A stretch of 64,000 nucleotides of DNA. Origin: CAWKPF01 sp963851415 (lineage in GTDB: Bacteria > Acidobacteriota > Thermoanaerobaculia > Multivoradales > Multivoraceae). The notes beneath the pieces are model-generated. The model was given only the letters and a program-made list of their open reading frames with translations, did no database searches and was not told the origin of the DNA. The stretch is taken from assembly GCA_963851415.1 (NCBI GenBank), contig CAWKPF010000003.1, forward strand, positions 1-64,000, given 5' to 3'. Below, in pieces: positions 43,095 through 53,094 of the stretch. Made by a program: the position numbers and the translations under genes. Position 1 is the first letter of the stretch. Each line of letters opens with the position of its first letter.

Positions 43095-45782
43095 TGCCAC
43101 TGCAACCTCAATCCAAGCTCGGCCCCTACGAAATCGAAACCCCGCTCGGCAAGGGCGGCATGGGAGAGGTGTGGGCAGCGCGTGACCCGCGGGTGGATCG
43201 TCGGGTGGCGATCAAGGTGCTGCCAGCGGAGATGGCGCACGACCCCGAGCGGGTGTCCCGCTTCGAGCGCGAGGCCAAAGCACTGGCGGCACTGCAGCAC
43301 CCGAACGTGGCGACCCTCTATGGCTTCGAAGAGGGAGACGTCGACGGTGAGCCGACCCGCTTCCTGGTCATGGAACTGGTCGAGGGCGAAACACTGGCCG
43401 AGGTTCTGGAGCGCGGCCCATTGCCGGTCGACCGGGCCGTCGACCTGTTTCACCAGATCGCGCGCGGCCTCGAAGCGGCCCACGATCGCGGCCTGGTCCA
43501 TCGCGACCTCAAGCCGGCGAATGTGATGATCACCCCCGAGGGGGAGGTGAAGATCCTCGACTTCGGCCTGGCGCGGGCCGGAGATCCCGACGGCGCCTCG
43601 AGCTCTGAGGCCAGTGCCGAGCTGACGCACTCCCCCACCTTGTCTCTGGGCGCGACTCAGGCGGGCACGCTGTTGGGCACCGCCGCCTACATGTCGCCGG
43701 AGCAGGCCCGGGGGCAGCCGGCCGACCGCCGCTCCGACGTCTGGGCGTTCGGAGTGTGCCTGCTCGAGGCGTTGAGCGGGCGGCGCCCCTTCCAGGGTAG
43801 CGACGTGGCCGAGACGCTGGCCTCGGTGCTGAAGGACGAGCCCGATCTGACGACCCTTCCGGCAGGGGTCGGGGTCACCCTGCGCACTCTTCTTCGTCGC
43901 TGCCTGACTCGCGATCGGCGTCAGCGCCTGCCGTCGATCGGAGCCGCGCGGCTCGAGCTCGAGGAGTGGCCAGCGCAGGTCGACGGGGGAGCCGCCGACG
44001 GGAAGCAATGCTCGCCGGTTCGGGCCTGCCATCGCTGCCGCGCTCCTGCTCGGGGGTCTGATGGGGGCCCTGCTGGTGTTCTTCACGATGCGCGCCGGGC
44101 CGACTTCGGTCTCCGAGACCGACGCCACGACGCGCTTCGTTTTGCGTCTGCCGGAGGACCAACGGCTGAGGGCGATCAACCGCCCGATCGCACTGCGACC
44201 CGACGGCCGAGCCCTCGCGTACGTCGCCCAGCAGGAAGGCGACGCGGTTCGGCTCTGGTTCTGGCCCTTCGACCGCCTCGAGCCGCTCCCGGTCGCGGGC
44301 AGCGAAGGCGCTCGCAACCCTCCTGTCTTCTCGCCCGACGGCAGGTGGCTGGCCTTCGAGCGCGAAACCAGGCTCTGGAAGGTCCCGGCCGAAGGCGGCA
44401 CCGCGGAGCCGATAGCCGATCTGCCGCGGGTGTTGATCGGCGTTTCCTGGCCCGAGCCCAACCGTCTCTTCGCGAGCTGTGGAAGCTCCCCCTGGCTGCT
44501 GCAGGTCGATGCCGGGTCTGCGGGCGCCGAGGCGGTGGAGCTCGACCTTCCGCCTGATCTCGTCTCGGGCCGCTTCGGAGACCCTTACCTCCTGCCCGGG
44601 GAGAAGGAGCTGTGGCTGACCTGGATCGACTCCTGGCCGTCTTCCTCGGGTGCCCGACTCTTCGTCTACTCGCTCGAGACCGGTCAGCTGAGCGAGGTCG
44701 AGGAGGGCAGGACTCCCCGCTTGATCGATCGCGCCACTTCCACGGCGCTCTTCTCCGAGGGCGAAGATCTATGGCTGGCGCGCGCCGCTCCGGAGGACTG
44801 GAGTCTCGAGCCGAGCCGCTCGCTCCTCGCCACCCGCCTCGGCCGCAGTCTGGGAGCAGCGCCTTTCGACGCCACTGCCGACGGCACGGTGGCTTATCTT
44901 TCGTCGACGCCCGACGTCTACGGCTATCAGCTGATGCTGGTCAGCCGCGACGGCTCGCGCACGGGGGCCGTTCCCGAGGTCGAGACCGGCTACCTCGCGG
45001 GCCCTGCTTTCTCGCCCGACGGCCGTTACCTCGCCGTGGTGCGCGACGTCGCGGATCTGGTCCTGCTCGAGTTGGAGAAGGGCACGCGACCAACCTCAAC
45101 TTCGGCGAAGGCCTGGGCCCGCCGCTCTGGTCGACCGACGGCTCGATACGCCTGGCACTCAAGGTGGGGAGGTGGAAGCTCGAGGGTCTGGACGTCGAAT
45201 CCGGGGATCGCGACCTGCTGTGGCAAAGCGATAGCATGTCGCGAGGGGACCGCCCTTCGTCCGCTCGCCTGGCTGCCCGACGGACGACTCGTGATGCGTC
45301 CCGCGACTTCGCGCGATCTCGTGCTGGTGACTCCGGGCGAGACTGCGCCGCGCCCGCTGCTGGTGTCTCCCGACGACGAGAACTGGGCCACGGCGTCGCC
45401 CGACGGCCGGTACCTGGCCTACGAGTGGCAGGGCGGAACCGGTGAGAGCGAGATTCGTGTGCTGGCACTCGACGGAGAGACCGACGACACCCGGGTGGTG
45501 GCCCGAGGAGCTCAGCCTCTTTGGAGCAAGGCGGAAGACGAGATCTTCTTTCGGCGGGGTTACACCGTACTCAGCGCAAAGGTCACGACCGAAGGGGGCT
45601 TTCGCAAGCTCGGCGAGCAGGTGCTGTTCGACCTGGTGGCCGAAACAGGGACCGGGATGACCAGAAACTACGACTACGACCCGATCCGGAAGCGCTTCGT
45701 CTTCCTGACGCCGCGAGAAGGCCACGCCGAGATCGTGGTCGTCCGGAACGCAGGAGCCGAACTCAGAGAGGCCGAGCAGTAG
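43095..45782 (+). pseudogene. Ser/Thr kinase with beta-propeller, several frameshifts
   Basis: ATG 43095 (MPLQPQSKLG). Kinase: GKGGMGEV, K41, HRDLKPANVMI, DFGLARAG, YMSPEQ. Near 44000, just before the membrane helix (AIAAALLLGGLMGALLVFFT), the frame changes; the propeller then runs to 45782 (PVFSPDGRWLAFERE, PAFSPDGRYLAVVRD, WLPDGRLVM, ATASPDGRYLAYEW). A further compensating pair of indels lies between about 45085 and 45250, where another frame has NLNFGEGLGPPLWSTDGSIRL. Either decaying or affected by assembly indels. Confidence 0.85.
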
Positions 45783-45944
45783 GGAGCATTTCTGCCTTCT
45801 CGGGTATCGCCGGTCACCAGGTGGCGAGGTGATCGTCTCTTCTGTCTGGACAACGTACGCGAGGTCCTGTAAACGGCGCGCTATCGCGAGACTCCGGCCG
45901 GCCTCGAGCTCGACGATCCCATGGTGGTGGCCGCGGGCGGTTCC

Positions 45945-46763
45945 TCAGCTCCCGCCCCCCTTCCACGCCTCCCCGGGAAGTCTCTCTATGAGTCGAGCGC
46001 CCACGGTTCTCAATGCTGTCTCGACGTCCCACGTGGTTCCAGGCCGGAGCAGCGACCCGGCGTCCTCGCGGAACTCGTGGTTGCCCGACTTGGCAATAGA
46101 GACTCGCTTCGAACTGTGCTCGCGTGACGGAATGCCCGCCGTCGCTCATGTAGCGCTCGAAGCATCGCAGGATCTCTCCTGGGTCGACCTCGGTGTGCTC
46201 GAGTGCGTACCAGAGATCGAAGAGATCACGTCCCTTCCGACGCTGGTAGAGGGCTCGCAGCTTCGTGGCCAGGAGCTCGCTCAGCTCGAAAGTGGTGACG
46301 TCGGCCTCGCCGGTGAACCAGGGGCTGTCGACTCGCGACGCTTCTTCTTCAGACCGAGCACCGAGAAGTGCTCGCGCGAGTTGATTTCGATCTTGAGACG
46401 CATCTTGAGCGGAGGCGTGTCGTCTGATTCGAAGCGGTAGTTCAAGACCACGCGGCCTTCCTTGAACTTGCGCTGAGGCTCGCCGAGCCAGGGACCGAGG
46501 GCCGAACGGAGGCGATCGATGGTGGGGCCGATCGGCTCGGCCGTGATCTGGACCAGGTCGATGTCTTCCGAGTAGCGAGCTGCGGGCAGCACGTGCAGCT
46601 TGTAGAGGGCGGTGCCGCCGCGGAACGCCAGTCGCTCGCCGACCTCGGGCACGCGGAACATCTCGACCAGAGCCCGACTGATCACGAGGTCTTGCTCCAC
46701 CTGGGCGTCTTGTGCCCACGGCGCGTGTGCGCGCCAGGCGGTGACGAAGGCCCGGGGGATCAT
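45945..46763 (-). pseudogene. abiEii: AbiEii-family nucleotidyltransferase toxin, two frameshifts
   Basis: Start MIPRAFVTAWRAHAPW at 46763, overlapping the abiEi stop (ATGA). Signature motifs: RGGTALYKLHVLPAARYSEDIDLV (GG-x-AL and the DxD pair) and VLNYRFESD. Near 46340, at a GAAGAAGAAG run, coding shifts to the frame with EASRVDSPWFTGEADVTTFELSELLATKLRALYQRRKGRDLFDLWY, the conserved second half. Near 46095 it shifts again to SGNHEFREDAGSLLRPGTTWDVETAL and ends at 45945. In AbiE systems this enzyme is the toxin; here it is probably inactive unless the indels are artefacts. Confidence 0.8.
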
Positions 46764-47542
46764 AGGTCGGGCTCCACCTCGACGTTGACGACCAGTCTCC
46801 ACCGAGAGTCACGCGGCGCGCCGGCCACATTCTCGGCCCGCCGCAGCGGCGCGTAGCTCCGTGCATGCTCGTCGACGATGGGGAGAAGGGAGTCTGCGAG
46901 CTCGCTGTGTCCCATCAGATCCAGGAGGTAGCCGAGACGCTGGGACCAACCGATCGGGGAGAGCTGCGCCACTTCGACCAGCTTTCCCGGGTCGAGGGCC
47001 TCGGCGAGCTCACCGAGCACGGTGGCCACGTTGTTCAAGCCGGCCGCATGCCTCGGGTAGCCGACGAGCTCGAGCGCGGTGACCTCGGGAGCGGAGTAGC
47101 GGACGTAGCCCCAGGGGGTGTTGAACCGTTCGACGGGCTGCCTCTCGAGGTCGGCTCTGGCGATGAAGACCACGCGCACACCGACACACTCGACGGGAGC
47201 CCGGTTCTTGCGGACCATCACCTGGAGTGATTGCGGGCGCTGATGAGCGGCACCGTAGCGAGCCGCCGCCGACAGGAGGGCAACGTAGTAGGGCTCTCCC
47301 AGGAACTCCATGAGCGAGTCGATGAACTGCTCTGCGGGCGGACATCCGAGGCGCCGATACTCGGGCGCCACGTAGAGATGGAACGAGCGCATCGGGCTGG
47401 CGACGCGGCCCTGCCGCTTGAGCCGCCGAAGCTGCTGTCGAACGGCAGCAGCGCTTCCGCCGAGCGCTGCGACGGCCTCCTCGGTGGTGAAGTGGTAGCG
47501 ACCGTCGGCCGCCAGCCCCTCGATGTAGTCCTCTGCACGCAC
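46760..47542 (-). CDS. abiEi: AbiEi-family antitoxin / autorepressor
   Basis: 260 residues, intact. N-terminal winged helix (YHFTTEEAVAALGGSAAAVRQQLRRLKRQGRVASP) as in AbiEi regulators, then the conserved antitoxin body: RSFHLYVAPEYRRLGCPPAEQFIDSLM, YYVALLSAAARYGAAHQRPQ, TPWGYVRYSAPEVTALELVGY and LNNVATVLGELAE. The type IV antitoxin counteracts AbiEii without binding it stably and represses its own operon. Overlaps abiEii by 4 bp. Confidence 0.92.
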   Translation of the reverse strand: MRAEDYIEGLAADGRYHFTTEEAVAALGGSAAAVRQQLRRLKRQGRVASPMRSFHLYVAPEYRRLGCPPAEQFIDSLMEFLGEPYYVALLSAAARYGAAHQRPQSLQVMVRKNRAPVECVGVRVVFIARADLERQPVERFNTPWGYVRYSAPEVTALELVGYPRHAAGLNNVATVLGELAEALDPGKLVEVAQLSPIGWSQRLGYLLDLMGHSELADSLLPIVDEHARSYAPLRRAENVAGAPRDSRWRLVVNVEVEPDL

Positions 47543-47587
47543 GGGAGTCTCGCTACAGGAAGGTGCTCGAGGGTTGGGATTCTATTT

Positions 47588-47634
47588 CGATTCTCTGCGA
47601 AAGTCACGAATTGCGTTCTCTTGACAGAGAATCG
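47588..47634. promoter_or_regulatory. Putative AbiEi operator (inverted repeat)
   Basis: Perfect 10-bp inverted repeat CGATTCTCTG (47588-47597) and CAGAGAATCG (47625-47634), 46 bp upstream of the abiEi start, in a local AT-rich patch. Characterised AbiEi proteins bind inverted repeats in this position to repress abiE, so this is a strong candidate operator. Confidence 0.5.
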
Positions 47635-47735
47635 TACCCGGGGTGAAGCCCAGGGGTCTTGCTGCCGGCCCGCGAGTGGAAGGGGCCGTATCGAACCGAT
47701 GGCCGCCAGTCCCGCTTCTGTGAGTCCGCGACCCT

Positions 47736-50393
47736 TCACTCGCTTGCCGTGCGCTCGGCGAGCCAGATGTCGGTGTCGATGGACCGGGTGTTCATGAACA
47801 ATCGGGAGCCGTCGGGTGACAGCGTGCACCCAACCGCAACGCCCGGCACCATGGGCAGCCCTCGCTCCCGCTGGACGATGGCTCCGTCAGCCGTGTCGAT
47901 GACGATGAGATCGTCCCCTGGAAAGACCACACGGCGATCATCCAGCCAGCAGGGGATCACCGCTTCTTTCCAGTCGCGTACATACCGCGTGGCTCCGCTC
48001 TCGACGTCGAGCACGTAGTAGCCTCCTTCGGCCCCGCAGCCGACGCTCCCTCCGAGCAATCGAGTGCCGTCGGGCGAGAGGCTCACCGGATAGAACCGGT
48101 CGCCATGGCAGGTGGGTGCTGGCTGAGCCTCGCCCAGGCGAGGTGGATCGTCGCCCCCTGCGCTTTCGACCGGCAGCACGAAGAACTCACGGAAGGAGCG
48201 TTCGCCTGCTGGAGTGACCCAGAACCGGCCAAGCTCGTGGGGCCACAGCACCGAGTGGTAGCCCGCCTCTGTGAGCCTCACCAGGTCGGTGCCGTCGGAG
48301 CGCAAGGCCCACAGGTCGTACTGGCCGCCACGGTCGGAATGGAAGACGATCCAGTCACCTGAAGGAGACCAATGAGGGAAGCGGTCACGATGGGCGCCTT
48401 CGGTGAGCCGAACCAGTCGGTCGTCGCTCAGGTGGAGAATCCACAGATCGTCACTCTCCAGCGTGTAGAAGGCGATCCTCGTGCCGTCTGGTGAGATCCT
48501 AGGTCCCAGAACAGACTCGCCGCCCCCGAGCAATGTCGTCGTGACCCCGAGCCGGCCGGTGCTCTCGATCGCCCTCTCGGCCAGCCCGAATCGGTGTCGA
48601 CGACGAGCGAACGCGATGCGGTCGCCCTGGCCAGAGAACGACGGGAAGAAGACGTCTCCCGCGCCCAGTCCGACGAGTTGTGGCTCCGACCGTCCGTCCA
48701 GACTCACCTGCCAGAGGTCGAACAGGCCGGAGCGATCACTCGAGAAGAAGAGGGTGTCGCCTTCGGGCCCCCAGGTCGGGCTCCAGTCCAGGGCCGTGCT
48801 GCGAGTCACCTGCTCGAGGGTCTCGCTGATGAGATCGTAGAGGAAGATCTCCCGATTGCCGCCGCCTCCCTGCACCCCCCAGAAGGCGATGTGCTCCCCG
48901 TCCGGGGACCAGGTGGGTTGCAGAGGGTTGATGTCTTCGAACCGCAGGGACTCCGTGGCGCCCGTCTCCAGGTCGAGGATCTTCAGGCTCACGCCAGACA
49001 CCACGAGGGTTCTTGGATCCCTGAGCCGGCCGTCGCTGAAGACGATGCGGTCGCCGTCGGGCGACCAGCTCGGCCAGCAACCCCCGTCGGTCAGCTTGCG
49101 CTCGGATTCTCCCATCGAGCCCATGACGAAGATGGAGCCGCTTTGCTCGCCTTCGACCCTCCTGGAGCAGAAGGCGATTCTCTTGCCATCGGGAGAAAAG
49201 GCCGGCGCGAAGTCGCGCCCTGGGTGGCGGGTCAGCCGGATCTCCCGTTGACCGTCGACGCGCAGTAGGTAGATGTCGAGCTTGTCCGGGCCAGCGCCGT
49301 CCGGATCGGCCGCGAAGGCGAAGAACTGCCCGTCGGGCGAGATCTGAGGCGAGTACTCATCCCAGTCGCGCCGGGTCTGCTGGCGCAGTTGGTATACCTC
49401 CTGCGGGCCGGCGCCATCGTCCGAGTTGGCAAGGGTCCACGCCGCCAGCGAGCCCGCAATGAGCGCCGCCGGAATACCGATGGCCGCGAGCCATCGCCAG
49501 GGCGTCGCTGACCTCCTCGCGACGTCGTCGCCGGCGACCCAATCCTCCTTCAGCACGTGCACCACATCCCGTGCCGACTGCCAGCGCTCCTCGGGCTCCC
49601 GCGCCAGACAGTGCTCGAGCACCTGACGTGGCCCCGGGGGCAATCCCTCTCGCTCGGTCTCGAGGCGCTCGGGGGGCGTGCCGAGAATCGAAGCGATCAC
49701 CGAGGCCGACGAGTCTCCCGAAAACGCCCGCTCGCCGGTCCACATCTCGTAGAAGATGGCCCCTAGCGCGAACAGGTCGCTGCGGTGGTCGACTTCTTTC
49801 CCCTCGACCTGCTCGGGCGCCATGTACTGCAGCGTGCCGGTGAGGGTTCCTTCGCCGGTGAGCGCCTCACCTTCTCCGGTCTTGCCCGCCACCAGCGTCT
49901 CCTGCTCGCCGCCGAAGGCGAAGGGGCGCGCCAGGCCGAAGTCGAGGATCTTCGCTCCCTGGGTGGTGAGCAGGACGTTGCCGGGCTTGAGGTCGCGGTG
50001 CACGAGCCCTCGTCGATGGGCGGCCTCGAGACCCTCGGCGATCTCGCTCGCGATGCGGATCGCCTCGGTGGGCTCGAGCCGTGCGCGGTCGAGCCGCTGG
50101 CGCAGGGTCTCGCCTTCGAGCAGCTCCATCACCAGGTAGTCGGTCTCGCCCTCCCGGCCGATGTCGTAGAGCCGGCAGACGTGCGGGTGCTCGAGCTGCG
50201 AGAGGATCTTCGCTTCGCGCTCGAAACGCTGCAGCCGCTCCCGGTCGCCCTGCATCGACTCGGGCAGCACCTTGATCGCCACGTCACGCTCGAGCCGCGT
50301 GTCGCGGGCGCGATAGACCTCGCCCATGCCTCCCCTGCCGAGGAGGTCGGAGACCTCGTAGGGGCCGAGCCGAAAGCCGGATTGGAGCGTCAT
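47736..50393 (-). CDS. Ser/Thr kinase with beta-propeller sensor
   Basis: 885 residues, intact. Kinase: GRGGMGEV, K41, HRDLKPGNVLL, DFGLARPF, YMAPEQ, with a C-lobe ending near 285. A membrane helix follows (WLAAIGIPAALIAGSLAAWTLA). The C-terminal part is a PD40-rich propeller, with clear repeats ISPDGQFFAFAAD, FSPDGKRIAFCS, WSPDGDRIVFSD, WSPDGEHIAFWG and WSPSGDWIVFHSD. Transcribed opposite to the other propeller kinases, from a 500-bp gene-free region. Confidence 0.93.
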   Translation of the reverse strand: MTLQSGFRLGPYEVSDLLGRGGMGEVYRARDTRLERDVAIKVLPESMQGDRERLQRFEREAKILSQLEHPHVCRLYDIGREGETDYLVMELLEGETLRQRLDRARLEPTEAIRIASEIAEGLEAAHRRGLVHRDLKPGNVLLTTQGAKILDFGLARPFAFGGEQETLVAGKTGEGEALTGEGTLTGTLQYMAPEQVEGKEVDHRSDLFALGAIFYEMWTGERAFSGDSSASVIASILGTPPERLETEREGLPPGPRQVLEHCLAREPEERWQSARDVVHVLKEDWVAGDDVARRSATPWRWLAAIGIPAALIAGSLAAWTLANSDDGAGPQEVYQLRQQTRRDWDEYSPQISPDGQFFAFAADPDGAGPDKLDIYLLRVDGQREIRLTRHPGRDFAPAFSPDGKRIAFCSRRVEGEQSGSIFVMGSMGESERKLTDGGCWPSWSPDGDRIVFSDGRLRDPRTLVVSGVSLKILDLETGATESLRFEDINPLQPTWSPDGEHIAFWGVQGGGGNREIFLYDLISETLEQVTRSTALDWSPTWGPEGDTLFFSSDRSGLFDLWQVSLDGRSEPQLVGLGAGDVFFPSFSGQGDRIAFARRRHRFGLAERAIESTGRLGVTTTLLGGGESVLGPRISPDGTRIAFYTLESDDLWILHLSDDRLVRLTEGAHRDRFPHWSPSGDWIVFHSDRGGQYDLWALRSDGTDLVRLTEAGYHSVLWPHELGRFWVTPAGERSFREFFVLPVESAGGDDPPRLGEAQPAPTCHGDRFYPVSLSPDGTRLLGGSVGCGAEGGYYVLDVESGATRYVRDWKEAVIPCWLDDRRVVFPGDDLIVIDTADGAIVQRERGLPMVPGVAVGCTLSPDGSRLFMNTRSIDTDIWLAERTASE

Positions 50394-50911
50394 GGAGAGA
50401 TCGAGTCTACGTCACGACGATGACGCGACGCCGTCGATCGGTGGTCGGGTCTGAGTGAGGAGGAGGACGAAGGCCTGATCTCACGTACGTGACTCTCGAC
50501 GGACCACTGCCTTGCATCGCGCCCACCTCCACACTCAGAGTCGAATCGAGTCACCGAGTATGGGGTTGCTCGGCAGTCCGCCCACGTCGGCTGAAGAACG
50601 CCTCCCCGACAGAAGCTCTGCAAAGACCCCACCCTGGGTACGGCGTGAATCGGGGGCGTGAGGGCTCACCTCCGACCGAAGCGAAGACTCTGTTCCTGGT
50701 CGTCCAATGCTGCTGGCTTCGACGACACAAGGAATGGAGCCAGAAGACTGGAAAAGCGCTCCCCGTTCATGGCTCTCTCGCGCTCACCGGCTCCACCCTG
50801 TTCGCCAGACAGGCCACCGAGTGCCGAGGCCAGGCGATCCGAGAGAGAATTCACGCCCGGTCGGTGAACAGCGACCTCTTCCGGAGGCCGCACGACTAAG
50901 ATGGCCAGACC
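50394..50911 (+). other. Divergent intergenic region, no gene seen
   Basis: Separates the minus-strand kinase from the plus-strand hydrolase gene and should hold both promoters. Open frames inside have no homology that I recognise. Confidence 0.4.
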
Positions 50912-51880
50912 ATGACCAAGCCCTTTGCCTCCTCCGCCGATCTCGACGAGAAGACCGAGACCCACGAAGTCCTCGGCGACGGCGTCTATGCGCTGACCAG
51001 CGAGGGAGACCCCAACGTCGGCGCGATCGAGGGTGAGGACTTCCTGGTCTGCTTCGAAGCTCGAGCGACCCCAGCAGCCGCTCGACCCTGGCTCGAGCGC
51101 CTGCGCGAGCACACCGACAAGCCCGTGCGCTATCTCGTGCTTTCGCACTACCACGCCGTCCGAGTGCTCGGCGCTGCGGCCTTCGAGGCCGAGATCATCG
51201 TCAGTCACGAGACCACACGAAGGCTGATCGAAGAGCGTGGACAACAGGACTGGGAGTCCGAGCTGGGTCGTATGCCCCGCCTATTCAAGGAGCCCGACTC
51301 AGTACCCGGTCTGACGCGGCCGAGCCTGACCTTCGCCGACAGTCTCTGCATCGAGCTCGGCGGCAGCCGAGGCGCTCTCGAGCTCCACCATTGCGGCCGC
51401 GGTCATACTGCCGGGGATCTGGTGGCGTGGCTGCCCGAGCAGCGCATCCTGTTCGCCGGAGACCTGGTCGAGGCCGAGGCCGCTCTCTACACCGGCGACG
51501 CTTTTCACGAAGACTGGTCGACCCGCACCCTCGACCGGGTGGCCGCCTTCGGAGCGGAGGCACTGATCGGCGGTCGGGGACCCGTGGTTCAGGGGCAGGC
51601 CGAATGCCTGGCCGCGGTCGAGCAGACCCGGAACTTCCTGACGGTAATGCGACGGGAGGTCGGCGCGGTCCACGGTCGTGGTGGCAGCCTCGACGAAGCG
51701 TTCTCCGCCGCGCACCGTGCCCTCGAGCCGACCTACGGCGCCTGGCCGATCTTCGAGCACTGCCTGCCCTTCGACGTCGCCCGGCTGTGGGACGAGCTCG
51801 ACGGAATCGACTGGCCCCGAATCTGGACGGATCAGCGGGATCGCGAAGTGTGGGAACAACTGCAGAGCTCCAGCCCCTGA
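50912..51880 (+). CDS. MBL-fold metallo-hydrolase-like protein, altered metal site
   Basis: 322 residues, soluble. Fold markers: VRYLVLSHYHAVRVLGAAAF, GHTAGDLVAWLPEQRILFAGDLV and a C-terminal GGRGPVV. The first metal-binding motif HxHxDH appears as H79-Y-H81-A-V-R, so the Asp-His pair for the second metal is replaced. It may bind one metal only, or use another chemistry. The FAD monooxygenase starts 13 bp downstream, so they form an operon and probably act on the same, likely aromatic, substrate. Confidence 0.85.
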   Translation: MTKPFASSADLDEKTETHEVLGDGVYALTSEGDPNVGAIEGEDFLVCFEARATPAAARPWLERLREHTDKPVRYLVLSHYHAVRVLGAAAFEAEIIVSHETTRRLIEERGQQDWESELGRMPRLFKEPDSVPGLTRPSLTFADSLCIELGGSRGALELHHCGRGHTAGDLVAWLPEQRILFAGDLVEAEAALYTGDAFHEDWSTRTLDRVAAFGAEALIGGRGPVVQGQAECLAAVEQTRNFLTVMRREVGAVHGRGGSLDEAFSAAHRALEPTYGAWPIFEHCLPFDVARLWDELDGIDWPRIWTDQRDREVWEQLQSSSP

Positions 51881-51893
51881 TTCCCCCCGCGCC

Positions 51894-53063
51894 GTGACCC
51901 CGCGACCGCCAGACGTCCCCGAGCGCGTTCTCATCGTCGGCAACGGATCGGTCGGCCAGACCCTCGCCCTGCTCCTGGCCCGTTGGGGAATCCGAAGCCT
52001 GCTTCTCGATCGCCCGACTCGCCGAGACGCCGTCGGCTCGCGGGCCATCTGCCAGCACCGCGACGTCCTCGACGTGTGGGAGTCGGTGGGCGCCGGACGG
52101 TGCATCGCGCAGGAAGGCGTGACCTGGACCACGGCGCGCACCTTCTATCGCGAGCACGAGCTCTTCCACCTGACCTTGCCCGATCCCGGGCGCTCCGAGT
52201 TCCCACCCTTCGTCAACCTCTCGCAGTCGCGCACCGAAGAGATCCTGGCGGACCGGATCGCGGAGTCCCCGTTGATCGAAGAGCACTGGGGTGTCGAGGT
52301 GAGCACGATCGAATCCACCGACTCGATGGCTCGGGTCACGGGAGAGGGCAACGCCGGGCGCTCCGAGCTCGAAGCACCCTGGGTCGTGTTGGCTGCCGGC
52401 GCCCGAGCCCGCCCACTCCGCGAGCAGCTCGGCCTCTCGTTTCCAGGCAGGAGCTATGAGGACCGGTTCCTGATCTGCGACATCGAGATCCGCGACTCCG
52501 AGTCCCAGCTCCCGGGCTGGGAGGGCGAGCGGCGCTTCTACTTCGATCCGGTCTGGAACCCGGGTCGCCAGGTCCTGATTCACCCGTGTCCGGGCGGAGT
52601 CTTCCGGATCGACTGGCAGGTGCCCGAGGACTTCGACCTCGACGCCGAGCACGCGAGTGGCGGACTCGATCGGCGAATTCGAGCGATCGTCGGACAGGAA
52701 ACCCGGTACGAACTCGTCTGGCACTCGCTCTACCGCTTCCAGGGCCGCTGCGCCAGCCGCTTTCGCTCCGGCCGGGTCCTGCTGGTGGGCGACTGTGCTC
52801 ACCTCTTCTCTCCCTTCGGTGCGCGTGGCCTCAACTCGGGCGTGCACGACGCGGAGAACGCGGCCTGGAAGCTGGCCTTCGTGATGCACGGCTGGGCTCC
52901 CGAGAGCCTGATCGAAAGCTTCGACCGAGAGCGCCGGGCCGCCGCGCAGGAGAACCTCGACGTCACCGAGACCACGATGCGTTTCCTGGTCCCGCAGACC
53001 GGAACCGAAAGAGAACGCCGCCTCGAGATTCTGGAGGCAGTGGAGAAGGCAGTGCAGGGTTAG
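51894..53063 (+). CDS. FAD-dependent aromatic-ring monooxygenase (UbiH/MhpA-like)
   Basis: 389 residues from GTG 51894. Rossmann start VLIVGNGSVGQTLALLLARWG (GxGxxG), RAICQHRDVLDVWESVG, VVLAAGARARPLREQLG, and the second FAD motif RVLLVGDCAHLFSPFGARGLNSGVHDAENAAWKLAF (GD and the G-rich loop). This is the PHBH-like flavoprotein hydroxylase group, of which MhpA (3-hydroxyphenylpropionate hydroxylase) is the nearest type. Substrate unknown. A frame extending upstream to 51678 overlaps the hydrolase and is not used. Confidence 0.9.
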   Translation: MTPRPPDVPERVLIVGNGSVGQTLALLLARWGIRSLLLDRPTRRDAVGSRAICQHRDVLDVWESVGAGRCIAQEGVTWTTARTFYREHELFHLTLPDPGRSEFPPFVNLSQSRTEEILADRIAESPLIEEHWGVEVSTIESTDSMARVTGEGNAGRSELEAPWVVLAAGARARPLREQLGLSFPGRSYEDRFLICDIEIRDSESQLPGWEGERRFYFDPVWNPGRQVLIHPCPGGVFRIDWQVPEDFDLDAEHASGGLDRRIRAIVGQETRYELVWHSLYRFQGRCASRFRSGRVLLVGDCAHLFSPFGARGLNSGVHDAENAAWKLAFVMHGWAPESLIESFDRERRAAAQENLDVTETTMRFLVPQTGTERERRLEILEAVEKAVQG

Positions 53064-53094
53064 TCGGTTCGGGGCATCTTTCCATCTCGGCTGA

